Shown: positions 1-10,386, counted from the stretch's first letter. The stretch: DNA of 64,000 nucleotides from Bombyx mori (GCF_030269925.1 NC_085125.1:1022501-1086500); one strand, 5' to 3'. A program made the numbers and translations. The notes: generated by a model from the letters alone, not told the origin.

Positions 1-212
1 AGAGGGAGAAGAGGAAGGCCAAAGTCCTCCTCTTCTTCCAATTCCTACCGGGAGACTACGCCTTAAGAGAAAGGCGCGCGAGGCGCTGCGCGGCGTCTAC
101 CACTCAGGACCCGCCCCGCAAAACCGACTACCGACTAAACCCCATCGAGCTCCACCACTCCGACTCCATCAAACCTACGGTACCGCACAGTGCGCGCCGA
201 AGATAATCTTAC
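1..212 (+). other. Open C-terminal coding fragment at left edge (probable transposon ORF end)
   Basis: From base 3 a frame is open for about 69 codons and stops at about 210. The stretch is much richer in G+C than the sequence after it. The encoded peptide is basic, with Arg-rich runs such as RERRARRC, and ends SARRR. I recognise no domain. The abrupt change to AT-rich DNA after about 215 suggests the end of a retroelement frame or a host exon cut by the window edge; I favour a retroelement because GC-rich islands here otherwise look like LINE sequence. Confidence 0.35.
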
Positions 213-311
213 CACCTACCTAAAGTTATGAAGTAGAAAGCGCATTTGTATTGTACAATGATTGTCATACTCTTTAATGCGATATGTATGGTTCCTGTAT
301 AGGTAAGGAAA

Positions 312-715
312 TCTATACTTATAATATTATAAAGAGATTTGTTTGTTTGTTTTGAATAGACTCCGAAACTACTGAACCGATTTGAAAAATTATTTCACTG
401 TTTGGAAGCATAGGGCATAATCGTTTTTGAAAAAAAATAGGAATCCTTACTAAAATTCCAATAATGTAACCCAATGTGTAAAAAAATTACCTAAAATATT
501 ATTTACATCGCGTGCCCTGCGAAAACTATTGTTGATAGAATAAAATTATGTACTACGATTTTGTAGAACACATTAAAAAGTGCCGCGACAGCACAATATG
601 TTTAGCTATTATAATTATGCCGTAATAAGTGTTCTTTTATTTAAAAAAATAAAACGACTTCAAAAATCGTAAAAAAATTTTTAAAGACCCGAGCGGAGCC
701 GGAGCGGGCCGCTAG
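312..715 (+). mobile_element. Non-autonomous Helitron-like element, family H1
   Basis: It begins with TC after an A (TCTATACTTATAATATTATA, the typical lepidopteran Helitron 5' end) and finishes in CTAG followed by T at 712-716. A GC-rich, hairpin-prone segment (about 686-710) lies just before the CTAG. There is no terminal inverted repeat and no target duplication, as expected for rolling-circle insertion between A and T. No Rep/helicase frame is present. Related minus-strand copies lie at 38051-38435 and, truncated, at 22774-23043. Confidence 0.7.
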
Positions 716-942
716 TTATTGATAAACAAACAACCCTTGCCAAGCCAATCTCGACATAATATGAAGTCAAAGCCTGAATTGCTACGTACCTACAGAGTAA
801 CAACAAAATTCCTAATTGAAAATTATTTCCCATACATATTCTTATGTGCACAATTTTATGACTTTAAAAAAATTGTTTAAGTTCTCGTTAGCTTAAAGTT
901 ATTGTATTGAAGTCATAGCATTACTTACAAAAGCTTTTAACA

Positions 943-1080
943 TCGGAAGCTCGTCCAGTTTAGATGAGCTAGATGTTGTAATGATGTGCAAGGTCAACGT
1001 TTGATATCAGCCGACGGCACAAATGATTACCATTCAAATATTATTTGTATTTATTACAGTTTTATGCGAGAGGGAACGAG
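943..1080 (+). repeat. Outer left arm of inverted duplication
   Basis: This segment, beginning ATCGGAAGCTCGTCCAG, reappears in reverse complement at about 10845-10979. It is separated from the core 2-kb arm by about 0.9 kb of unrelated sequence on this side and 1.0 kb on the other, suggesting that the original inverted duplication was longer and was later broken by transposon insertion or replacement. Confidence 0.8.
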
Positions 1081-1317
1081 TTTTTTTTTTTGTTAATGCT
1101 TAGATGGGTGGACGAGCTCACAGCCCACCTGGTGTTAAGTGGTTACTGGAGCCCATAGACATCTACAACGTACATGCGCCACCCACCTTGAGATATAAGT
1201 TCTAAGATCTCAGTATAGTTACAACGGCTGCCCCACCGTTCAAACCGAAACGCATTACTGCTTCACGGCAGAAATAGGCAGGGCGGTGGTGACTCACAAG
1301 AGGTCCTACCACCAGTC
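1081..1317 (-). mobile_element. BMC1-type LINE/SINE 3' tail
   Basis: The T-run at the left is the complement of a poly(A) tail. It is followed by the silkworm repeat core (GGGTGGACGAGCTCACAGCC, then the ACCGAAACGCATTACTGC block and the AGGTCCTACCACCAG block). The family occurs more than a dozen times in this window in both orientations. It inserted exactly at the inner edge of the outer left duplication arm. Confidence 0.75.
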
Positions 1318-1997
1318 ATATTGGTATTGTGATCCCTAAATAACAGGCCATATGATTTTAAGGGATGACCGTAGTCCGTTGCTACTTTAGGCATGAGGTC
1401 GTAGTTATTTAAATTATGCTTATTCAGAGAGGAAACAATTAATTATTAGCGTGCTTTTAAATGGTTTTAGTGCAAAACTGAATATTTAGGATTATAGTTT
1501 AGTTGTTATAATCAACCAACGAAATGAATCTACTTTTACGATTTAACGCAACGTTGGATAAGTGTGACAGGGTTCAGGTAAGGGCTCGAAAAGTCACGTC
1601 AAAAACACGACGTTGAATTAAATAAATTGATTAAGTTGTAAACTTATTATTTATTATATCTACTACTCGGGAAAAGCAAATATAATACAATAGTTGAGAG
1701 GAATTAAGAAAAATAATACGAAGCAAAATACATTTTTAAGAAGATGACCGTGGAAGTTATTTATTTATACTTATTCTACACAAAAAAGAAAATACAATAA
1801 AAATAAATTTAAAAGAATGTCTAAATACTATGTACAAAGGCGAGCTTAACTCATTCATGAGTTTTCTTCCAGCAAACCATTAGCAGAGTGAAATACGATG
1901 TATAAGTAATAAAATTAAATATTACCACAAAAAGAAAATTCAGTCATCATTCATTCGCGAATTAATTATAATTATAAAAACACACATTAATATATGA
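1318..1997. other. No gene seen; AT-rich upstream region of CPR-A
   Basis: AT-rich sequence with short A/T runs and no long frame or recognisable repeat. It has no counterpart upstream of CPR-B, so any regulatory element here would be private to CPR-A. Confidence 0.5.
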
Positions 1998-2142
1998 AGC
2001 AAATTAAATCTTGTCTGCATCTTGCATAACACCGTCCGTTGAATCAGCTCGCGGCGCTCTTCGTGCATCGGGGCGTCGTTATGCAAGACGTATCCACGAG
2101 TGCAGATACTGAGCTCCGCGAACTAGATCATCAGCCCTCGCC

Positions 2143-2177
2143 TATATATACACACGCAGCTCTCCACTGTCATCAGT
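2143..2177 (+). promoter_or_regulatory. CPR-A core promoter: TATA box and TCAGT initiator
   Basis: TATATATA at 2143-2150 is followed about 30 bp later by TCAGT at 2173-2177, the arthropod initiator sequence at the expected spacing. The ATG follows at 2219, giving a 5' UTR of about 45 bases. The same arrangement is present in CPR-B. Confidence 0.75.
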
Positions 2178-2218
2178 CGCATCCTCAGCCTCCGCACAGT
2201 AGCTCACCGCTCACAAAC

Positions 2219-3746
2219 ATGTACCTGGTAAGGACATCTGCACTCGATCTCTACAAATACACGAGAAGATACATATGTACATACATACATCTAGCGCCAC
2301 CGTGCTTTGTCAAACCGCTTTGTCGATAAACAGCATTGAGCTGAGGATTTAGTTTTCCGAGGGTCATGTTGTTCCAATCATTAAAACGATACCTTAGCTT
2401 CTAATAACAATAGTTTGTTTATAGTCATAATTACCTAAATACAACTCCAAGGCTAAATATGTTGTAAATAAAATGCATGGACTCGATTAAAAATAACTGT
2501 AACCCAACCCTTCCACAGCTCATAACTGTAGCCGTCCTGGCTGTGTCTCATGCAGCTAAACTGGACAAGACCTACCTTCCTCCTCACTCGCAGTCCTCCG
2601 GCGGGTCTGGTAGCTTCCTCCAGACTCCATTTGTCGAAGCCCAGAGACAAGCACAGCTCGGATCGGCAGCTCAGAATGGCTTCGCTCGTGCCGGTAATGG
2701 GTTCGCCCAACCAGCCTTCGGCGGTCAGTACAGCAACGGATACGACGCGGTAGGTGTGGAGAGCCGCCCTGAACGTCCTCGCGCCGCTCTCGAGAGGAAC
2801 GCAGCCATCCTCCGTCAGGACAACACCAACAACGGAGACTCCTACTCCTACGCGTACGAGACTGAGAACGGCATCTACGCTGAGGAGAACGGAGTCGCCG
2901 CCAACGGAGTGGAGGCTCAGGGAGGGTACTCTTACACCGGAGACGACGGACAAGTCTACACTATCCGGTGAGGCTCAATGCTCATTACGTGTTACACTGA
3001 CATTAGTCAGTCATTACAGGAGCATCGAGCTCTAAATATCGTGAGAACTCAGCTCTTTAACTTACAATCTTTGTATTTGTGTAACGTAAAAGCGACGAAT
3101 CGTGTTGTTACTGTATTGCTAATAATGCTTATTAGTGAACCAGACGCGGATATTGATAACGTTCTGCTGTGAACTGCAGATACACCGCGGACCAGAACGG
3201 CTTCGTGGCTCAAGGAGACCACATCCCCACCGCCCCCCCGGTCCCCGAGGAGATCCTGAGGGCGCTCGAGCAGAACGCTCGGGACGAAGCCGCCGGCATC
3301 TACGATGATGGTGAGTGCATATTCACGATATCTGAACAAGCATAATAACAATCTGCATAATAATAAAACGGCACATTTGTAATAAGAATCCCGTAGAGAA
3401 TGCCGGCAGTTTAAGGTTTTCTTTTCTTGATTATTTAATCTTAAAGAAGCGAATCTTGCTACGAAATACAAACGGATATTTACTACTGTTACATATCCGT
3501 GCTTGAGGCGCGGAGAGTAACTACACCTACTCAGCCTTCACCTCTCAAACAGGATCCTACAGCGAAGAGAAGTATGGGGGTGGCGAGGCGCGTCTCAACA
3601 AGCAGTACGCAGACAGCGTGGTGACCGACTCCGCGGCGTATCGTGACGTCAGCGGCCTGAGGACGCAGGCTTCCTTCCGCAACGGCCCTCAGACGGCATA
3701 CCTCCCTCCCGCCCAGAGGAGGCAAGATGCCGGCTACCACTACTAA
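2219..3746 (+). CDS. RR-1 cuticular protein CPR-A (four coding exons, 275 aa)
   Basis: Exons by GT-AG reading: 2219-2227, 2519-2967, 3180-3310, 3508-3746 (828 nt). The first exon encodes only MYL; the second supplies the hydrophobic core and alanine-rich cleavage region of a signal peptide (residues 1-16), then KLDKTYLPP. The Rebers-Riddiford RR-1 chitin-binding domain spans about residues 109-174 ([13 protein letters not shown], then [15 protein letters not shown]). The protein ends DAGYHY. It would be secreted by epidermis and bind chitin in cuticle. The start is fixed by TATA/initiator spacing and by the signal peptide being complete only when MYL is spliced on. It resembles lepidopteran pupal-cuticle-protein 36/27-type sequences as I recall them. 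The near-identical inverted copy CPR-B differs at three residues by my reading (48, 187, 197). The exon-4 acceptor is the least certain junction: here it reads TTGAG/GCG against TTGAG/ACG in CPR-B, giving Gly versus Asp. Confidence 0.92.
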
Positions 3747-3827
3747 ACAACCACCTCACACTTGTTGTTACTGTAAATAACCAACACTTGATATCGTTTT
3801 TATGTTGTTGTTAAGCTGTTTGTATTT

Positions 3828-3833
3828 AATAAA
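3828..3833 (+). terminator. CPR-A polyadenylation signal
   Basis: AATAAA lies about 80 bases after the stop codon in AT-rich 3' UTR sequence. The same hexamer is conserved in the CPR-B arm. Confidence 0.7.
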
Positions 3834-4269
3834 TATTTTATTATCCAAATCCATTGTTTGATAATCAAATTTGAACCCACGGCTGCTTCGCTGCAGAAAT
3901 ATGCAGGACACTGGTGCCAATCCGCGTTAGTCCACAATACGCTCTATCAGTATTTAATGCCAATTGATGATCGCAATATATGGATCTAATAGTCAGAGAA
4001 CGCTGCTGCCGATTCTTAGATATTTTATTATCCAAATCTATTGTTTGACAACGACAATGTTTGTACGATCATATTGTGTTCTAAGAAAAAATGGAAGCTT
4101 GAAAATTTTAAGAAAACAATCCCGTTATACCAAAGTTTGGGGGCAGCGTTAACGATGTGATGTCTATAGGCTCTGGTTACCACTCAGCGCTAGATGAGCC
4201 GAGAGCTCATTCAGTCTAAGGAAAAAATTCGACATTTGCAGTTTCTGTTTTTAACCTCTACCGTGGGCC

Positions 4270-4540
4270 TTTTTTTTTCCTACATAAGCTGAGAGCCTTG
4301 AAAGGCTATTTAAGCGTAACCTTAACTAATAGATGAGCTCACAGGGCTCAAACCTGACGACGTTGCTAACATGAACCTTAACAAGAGACGTCCTTTGCAT
4401 AATCTATCACCAGATCGGAAACGCGACTCACTGAGAAGATCCGGCGAGAAACTCAGTGGGCTGTGTCTGAGGGCTAATTTACTCGTCGAGCCCTTCGTCG
4501 CGAGCGATGGGTTCGACGAGAACGATAGCCGATCCGTGGG
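4270..4540 (-). mobile_element. Bm1-type SINE
   Basis: A T-run and CCTACATAAGC are followed by the Bm1-type blocks GTGAGCTCACAGGGCTCAAAC-like, CACCAGATCGGAAACGCGAC and GATCCGGCGAGAAACTCAGT, then the GTCGAGCCCTTCGTCGC segment. The T-run suggests that the element's A-rich end is on the left, hence the strand. It lies in the spacer of the inverted duplication. Confidence 0.75.
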
Positions 4541-4939
4541 CCAGTGGTCATTGGTTGCATGCTAATATAATTTCAAAGTTAAATCATAACATCGATATGC
4601 TACAACTTAGATTTAATTGTATTATGGATGTAAGTACCCAGTTACCATCCGATAAGCTTAAGGCAAGTCTCTCTGTCTACTACAATCGCAATAAAAATAT
4701 TCTTCAGCATCTAAGTACAGTTTTAATAATATTTGTTAATTTTCCTTGCAGCGCAGCGCTGAACATTCTATGTAGCTTGCTGTTTAGTTCAGATTATAAA
4801 CTTAAGATACATAAATTCATATCAGCCCGATTAATTTTACGTATCGATTGTAATAGAATTTTTAATACAAAAAAAAACAAGATTAAAAATGAATTAAATT
4901 AAAGGAATTTATCGTATAAAAAGCGAATTATATCAGTAA
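4541..4939. other. No gene seen; AT-rich spacer
   Basis: AT-rich sequence. An open frame of about 130 codons runs through the SINE edge into this stretch, but it has low-complexity composition and no domain; I do not consider it a gene. Confidence 0.5.
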
Positions 4940-5374
4940 TCTATAGGTATATATTATATACGTGATATATATATATACGTGAAGCAAAAACTTTGTATCC
5001 CTTTTTACGAAAATTTCGCGGACGGAGAAGAATGAAATTTTCCACACTTATAGAGAATATAGAGAAGAAGTGCACAATGCTAATTTTTTTTAAATATTGC
5101 ATAAAAGATACATAAAAACAATAAAGAAAACATTACACACACTACACTTCATGTATTTGACGCACACACGCATGCATACTATTTATTGTCAAACTTTTGT
5201 TCTTGACGTCTGTTGTCAAATTGAGAATAGATTAAATATTGTTTGTCTTTATTAATATTTTTTATAGTGTAGTCTTGGCAAAATTTGTGATTATAGAAGT
5301 ATAAAATACAATCATAATAGTGTACAAACTTACAATTAATTATAGTCGAATTTCGACTACTGCGGGACCTCTAG
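4940..5374 (+). mobile_element. Non-autonomous Helitron, family H2, copy 1
   Basis: It starts with TC after A (TCTATAGG), has the family start ACGTGAAGCAAAAAC at about 4977, and ends in CTAG followed by T. About 11 bases before CTAG is a palindrome, TAGTCGAATTTCGACTA (8-bp stem, 1-base loop), matching the Helitron 3' hairpin plus CTRR rule. It encodes no protein. Other copies: 6418-7588 (minus), 16373-16797 (plus), 61213-61604 (plus). Confidence 0.8.
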
Positions 5375-6417
5375 TACTAGTGATTAGAGATAATGTAGTA
5401 TTCACAATGCGATGTGTATTAATTCGCTCCAGCGGCAAGTAGTCTATTCGCTTAGTGAAATAAAAACAGAAGTAGCTTAATCGCACACTTAAAAAAAGCG
5501 TGTTAAATGTTTTGTGACTTAAGGAAAAAATTATGGCCGGTTTCCGTAAGAGATCCGACATGTTTTCTGGCAACCTGGACAATTGCTGTTACTTTAAATT
5601 GGTTAAATTCGAAACGGCCCGTAGAAATGGATTTCTGCGTATTTCTTTAGATTAGAATCTCTAAAAGCGTAGTTACGCATTGAGTTAGTGTAATAGGCTT
5701 GACTTAATTCTATTAAAAGCGCTGTTCATCTTATTTCCTTAGGTTTTGCAAGTTGTAGAAACAATTTAAATTATTTTAATTTCATCTTATAAACATATTA
5801 ATTTTATTATCTCTGACGGAGTTTCGACACGTAAGAATCATAATCTTATATCTTCTTATACCTTTAAACGAGCAATTCTTGTGTATATAATCTGAATCTG
5901 GGAAACGGCTCCCACGATTTTCATAAAATTTAGTATACAGGGAATTTCGGGGGCGATAAATCTATCTATCTACGATTTATTTTCAGAACATGTTGTTTTA
6001 TTCGTGTTTTCAATAATCAACTTTATCGATAAATTTGATTTTTTCTTTAAATAACCAGTTCATATTTTTTTATTATTCTGTCGGTAAGATCGAAAAATAT
6101 TATTCATATTTCATTATTTTATCAATATGTAATTCGTATTTAAATATAACTTCTATAAAACACAATTTATCAAAAAAAAACCGAGGAAAGCTTGGTCATT
6201 ATCGAGTTTAAAATAACAAACGGAAGTTTATCCTCTAATAAAAAAATAATTTTCAATTTCTCCTCCAGGTTCTTAAGGTTGTAACGATAGTGACGTCATT
6301 AATTATTACTTCCGCTACTAAAATAGTAGCAGTGAGATGAGAATCATACAAAGACATCCATAAATAAAACAATTTTACTTTCGTGGTGTACAAAAACAAT
6401 GGCTGTGTTTATATTTA
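5375..6417. other. Spacer between two opposed Helitrons; old repeat fragment, no gene
   Basis: AT-rich sequence. About 5860-5980 carries GGGAAACGGCTCCCACGATT followed by TTCATAAAATTTAGTATA, a block I recognise as a widespread lepidopteran repeat. I see no coding frame with a domain. Confidence 0.45.
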
Positions 6418-6689
6418 CTAGAGGTCCCGCAGTAGTCGAAATTCGACTATAATTAATTGGAATTGTACCTAAGTTTTGTACACTATTATGATTGTGTTTT
6501 ATACTTCTATAATCACAAATTTCACCAAGACTACACTATAAAAAATATTAACAAAAACAAATCGTATTCTATTCTCAATTTGACAACAGACGTCAAGAAC
6601 AAAAGTTTGACAATAAATAGTATGCATGCGTGTGCGCGTCAAATACATGGTATGTAGTGTGTGTAATGTTTTCTTTATTGATTTAATTC

Positions 6690-7443
6690 AAATTCAAATT
6701 CAAATTCAAAATCATTTATTTCAACTTAGATGTCAGTATGACACACTTGTTGAATGTCAAAATACAAATAACAATGTTAACTCTACCACCGGTTCCAAAA
6801 AAAGCCACAGTCCTGAGAAGAACCGGCGAAACAAACTCAGCGGGCTTTTTTTTTTTTTGTTTTTTCTCAAATATTTTTTTTTTTTAAATAAATAGAAATA
6901 TTCACAATAAAAGAAAAAACAAGTCAAAAAAATACAATTAAAAATAATAATAATAATAATAATAATGAAAAATGAAAAGGCCAGGAGCGAGCGCCTCATT
7001 CCCACGTAGTGCCATCTAGTAAATAATCCTTAACTTTATAATATGCCTTGTTGCACAAACGTTCCTTAACAGTTTTCTTAAATCTATGAACAGGTAGTAG
7101 TTGAACGTTTAGTGGGATCTTGTTGAAAAGCTGTACACCCAGCCCCCTAAAAGAGTTGCTTATTTTCTTAATTCGAGCCGCCGGCAACGCAAGCCTATGT
7201 TTGTTCCTAGTGTTCACATTGTGCAAATCGCAGACTCTGGGGAATTCTTCAATGTTTTTACGCACGTACAATAAATTTTCAAAAATGTATTGGGACGCTA
7301 AAGTTAGAATTTTGATTTCCTTAAACTTGTCCCTCAAGGATTCCCTCGGGTGCATATTATAAATAGCACGAATAGCCCTCTTCTGCAGGATGAAAATCGT
7401 TTCGACATCGGCAGCATTGCCCCATAGCAAAATGCCATAGGAC
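6690..7443 (-). mobile_element. 5'-truncated non-LTR retrotransposon inside Helitron copy 2
   Basis: The left edge is a TTCAAA-type short tandem repeat, the complement of the element's 3' tail. The right edge is a truncation in reverse-transcriptase coding sequence. Removing it rejoins the Helitron sequence as seen in the other copies. A diverged relative of its 3' end lies at about 33968-34205. Confidence 0.75.
6996..7443 (-). pseudogene. C-terminal fragment of a LINE reverse-transcriptase ORF
   Basis: An open frame of about 149 codons encodes the end of a jockey/CR1-like ORF2. Visible features are SYGILLWGNAADVE, LQKRAIRAIY and RFKKTVKERL near the end, typical of the region after the reverse-transcriptase palm and thumb. 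The catalytic domain is missing because the copy is 5'-truncated, so it cannot encode a working enzyme. Clade assignment is tentative. Confidence 0.7.
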
Positions 7444-8016
7444 ATGTATCTTTTATGCATTATTTTTAAAAAATATTAGCATAGTGCACTTCTTCTCTAT
7501 ATTCTCTATAAGTGTAGAAAATTTCATACTCCCTCGTCCGCGCAATTTTCTTAAAAAGGGATACAAAGTTTTTGCTTCACGTATTAATATGGCTGTGTTT
7601 ATATTTATTTACTTTTCTGTCTAATTATTCTAACAGTAGACAACGCGCTCTGTTTATAATAAAAGCTTACTTCACATACCGGACTAGGCTGCCATATTTG
7701 TTGTGATCTATAATAACGAGACGGTCAGTCAGGTCCTAGATCTATCTAGATTTTTGGCTGTGTGATGGCCTAGTGCAACACTATCCCTTCTCTTCACACG
7801 GAAGTCATAGATGAAAACTAAGAGAATCATCTAAGAATCGGCAGCAGCGTTCTCTGAGTATTAGATCCATATATTGCGATCATCAATTGGCATTAAATAC
7901 TGATAGAGCGTATTGTGGACTAACGCGGATTAGCACCAGTGTCCTGCATATTTCTGCAGCGAAGCAGCCGTGGGTTCAAATTTGATTATCAAACAATGGA
8001 TTTGGATAATAAAATA

Positions 8017-8022
8017 TTTATT
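8017..8022 (-). terminator. CPR-B polyadenylation signal
   Basis: AATAAA on the minus strand about 82 bases after the stop codon, in the same place as in CPR-A. Confidence 0.7.
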
Positions 8023-8103
8023 AAATACAAACAGCTTAACAACAACATAAAAACGATATCAAGTGTTGGTTATTTACAGTAACAACAAGTGTGAGGTGGT
8101 TGT

Positions 8104-9623
8104 TTAGTAATGGTAGCCGGCATCTTGCCTTCTCTGGGCGGGAGGGAGGTATGCCGTCTGAGGGCCGTTGCGGAAGGAAGCCTGCGTCCTCAGGCCGCTG
8201 ACGTCACGATACGCCGCGGAGTCGGTCACCACGCTGTCTGCGTACTGCTTGTTGAGACGCGCCTCGCCACCCCCATACTTCTCTTCGCTGTAAGATCCTG
8301 TTTGAGAGGTGAAGGCTGAGTAGGTGTAGTTACTCTCCGCGTCTCAACCACGGATATGTAACAGTAGTAAATATCCGTTTGTATTTCGTAGCAAGATTCG
8401 CTTCTTTAAGATTAAATAATCAAGAAAAGAAAACCTTAAACTGCCGGCATTCTCTACGGGATTCTTATTACAAATGTGCCGTTTTATTATTATGCAGATT
8501 GTTATTATGCTTGTTCAGATATCGTGAATATGCACTCACCATCATCGTAGATGCCGGCGGCTTCGTCCTGAGCGTTCTGCTCGAGCGCCCTCAGGATCTC
8601 CTCGGGGACCGGGGGGGCGGTGGGGATGTGGTCTCCTTGAGCCACGAAGCCGTTCTGGTCCGCGGTGTATCTGCAGTTCACGGCAGAATATTATCAATAC
8701 CCGCGTCTTGTTCACTAATAAGCATTATTAGCAATACAGTAACAACACGATTCATCGCTTTTACGTTACGCAAATGCAAAGATTGTAAGTTAAAGAGCTG
8801 AGTTCTCACGATATTTAGAGCTCGATGCTCTGACTCACTAATGTCAGTGTAAGACGTAATGAGCATTGAGCCTCACCGGATAGTGTAGACTTGTCCGTCG
8901 TCTCCGGTGTAAGAGTACCCTCCCTGAGCCTCCACTCCGTTGGCGGCGACTCCGTTCTCCTCAGCGTAGATGCCGTTCTCAGTCTCGTACGCGTACGAGT
9001 AGGAGTCTCCGTTGTTGGTGTTGTCCTGGCGGAGGATGGCTGCGTTCCTCTCGAGAGCGGCGCGAGGACGTTCAGGGCGGCTCTCCACACCTACCGCGTC
9101 GTATCCGTTGCTGTACTGACCGCCGAAGGCTGGTTGGGCGAACCCATTACCGGCACGAGCGAAGCCATTCTGCGCTGCCGACCCGAGTTGTGATTGTCTC
9201 TGGGCTTCGACAAATGGAGTCTGGAGGAAGCTACCGGACCCGCCGGAGGACTGCGAGTGAGGGGGAAGGTAGGTCTTGTCCAGTTTAGCTGCATGAGACA
9301 CAGCGAGGACGGCTACAGTTATGAGCTGTGGAAGGGTTGGGTTACGATTACCGGGTCGGGTCCATGCATTTTATTTACAACATATTTAGCCTTGGAAATT
9401 TATTTATGTAATTATGACTATAAACAAACTATTATTATTAGAAGCTAAGGTATCGTTTTAATGATTGGAACAACATGACCCTCGGAAAACTAAATCCTCA
9501 GCTCAATGCTGTTTATAGACAAAGCGGTTTGACAAAGCACGGTGGCGCTAGATGTATGCATGTACATATGTATCTTCTCACGTATTTGTAGAGATCGAGT
9601 GCAGATGTCCTTACCAGGTACAT
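8104..9623 (-). CDS. RR-1 cuticular protein CPR-B (inverted copy of CPR-A, 275 aa)
   Basis: Exons on the minus strand: 9623-9615, 9325-8877, 8670-8540, 8342-8104, all the same sizes as in CPR-A. It encodes the same signal peptide, KLDKTYLPP motif, RR-1 domain (about residues 109-174) and GYHY end. By direct comparison I find three replacements relative to CPR-A (Ala48Ser, Arg187Gln, Gly197Asp) and several synonymous changes; no stop or frameshift is seen, so both copies look functional. The two genes are convergent, with stop codons about 4.4 kb apart and the spacer filled by transposons. It is probably coexpressed with CPR-A because the core promoter is conserved, although DNA beyond about 150 bp upstream of the promoter differs. 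The role is the same: chitin binding in cuticle. Confidence 0.92.
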
Positions 9624-9664
9624 GTTTGTGAGCGGTGAGCTACTGTGCGGAGGCTGAGGATGCG

Positions 9665-9699
9665 ACTGATAACAGTGGAGAGCTGCGTGTGTATATATA
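9665..9699 (-). promoter_or_regulatory. CPR-B core promoter: TATA box and TCAGT initiator
   Basis: TATATATA (9699-9692, minus strand) and TCAGT (9669-9665) have the same spacing as in CPR-A, upstream of the ATG at 9623. Confidence 0.75.
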
Positions 9700-9843
9700 G
9701 GCGAGGGCTGATGATCTAGTTCGCGGAGCTCAGTATCTGCACTCGTGGATACGACTTGCATAACGACGCCCCGATGCACGAAGAGCGCCGCGAGCTGATT
9801 CAACGGACGGTGTTATGCGAAATGTAGGCAAGATTTAGTTTGC

Positions 9844-10259
9844 TGATTTTTCTATCGTGTTTTTATTGTCCTTGGGACATGAACGAATTGTGTCCCACCT
9901 GTTATTATGTGGTTGTCAACGCCCATAATTGCCTTCAAAAAAAACCTTTTTTCCCCTTCATGGTCAAAGTGGGTTTCTATACAGAGATTTACTACCTCTT
10001 TATTTGGAAGAAATGGTAATGGCCAGATAATACATTGGCGTTGCAGAATCATTTAATGCGGATACACCTGGTGTCTTAATCACTAGCCCAAGTACTCTTC
10101 ATCATTAAAATACTGATTGTCATTTGATTATAATAACAAGTTATTTTGTATTACAACAGGCTCTTATTTGTCAAAATAATGTTGCTTGCCGATAGTCCGT
10201 GAAGTAGTGATGGATTTTATGGAGTTACATATGTCATATTTTGAAAACACAAAAATAGT
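9844..10259. other. No gene seen upstream of CPR-B
   Basis: Non-homologous to the region upstream of CPR-A. The text TGTCCCACCTGTTATTATGTGG with CAACGCCCATAATTGCC near 9890-9935 looks like a decayed LINE tail. No coding frame is supported. Confidence 0.4.
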
Positions 10260-10386
10260 TTTTTTTTTATTGCTTAGATGGGTGGACAAGCTCACAGCCC
10301 ACCTGGTGTGGGCAGTGGTTACTGGAGCCTATAGACATCGACAACGTAAATGCGCCACCCACCTTGAGATATAAGTTCTAAGTTTT
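10260..10386 (-). mobile_element. BMC1-type tail, truncated
   Basis: T-run then TTGCTTAGATGGGTGGAC and the GTAAATGCGCCACCCACCTT block, ending at ATATAAGTTCTAAG. It is the proximal 125 bp of the family. Confidence 0.7.

Larger units (their letters stand above)
1998..4020 (+). repeat. Left core arm of inverted duplication (contains CPR-A)
   Basis: The segment carries the promoter, four coding exons, three introns, poly(A) signal and about 190 bp of downstream sequence of CPR-A. It matches 7830-9843 in reverse complement with few substitutions and small intronic indels. Homology stops abruptly at both ends (about 1998 and 4020). Confidence 0.9.
6418..7588 (-). mobile_element. Non-autonomous Helitron, family H2, copy 2, split by a LINE
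   Basis: In reverse orientation it ends in CTAG (6418-6421, complement strand) with the same 8-bp-stem hairpin and begins near ATTAATACGTGAAGC at about 7574-7588. A LINE fragment interrupts it at about 6690-7443. A perfect 19-base direct repeat, ATGGCTGTGTTTATATTTA, flanks it (6399-6417 and 7589-7607), which is unexpected for a Helitron. The 5' end lacks the TCTA start present in other copies, so it is probably truncated there. Confidence 0.7.
7830..9843 (-). repeat. Right core arm of inverted duplication (contains CPR-B)
   Basis: Reverse complement of 1998-4020: promoter, exons, introns, poly(A) signal and downstream sequence. Coding exons have identical lengths in both arms (9, 449, 131 and 239 nt). 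Differences are scattered substitutions and small intronic indels. Confidence 0.9.

Noticed and set aside
2453..2953. A 166-codon minus-strand frame opposite CPR-A exon 2 (also mirrored at 8891-9193)
   Set aside because: It is the antisense of a GC-rich repetitive coding exon with no domain; the sense strand has the splice sites and the RR-1 domain.
4507..4902. A 131-codon plus-strand frame
   Set aside because: It begins inside a Bm1 SINE and continues through AT-rich DNA with low-complexity composition.
6690..6712. TTCAAA short repeats as a possible CRISPR-like array
   Set aside because: No spacers; this is the tandem 3' tail of a LINE in reverse orientation.
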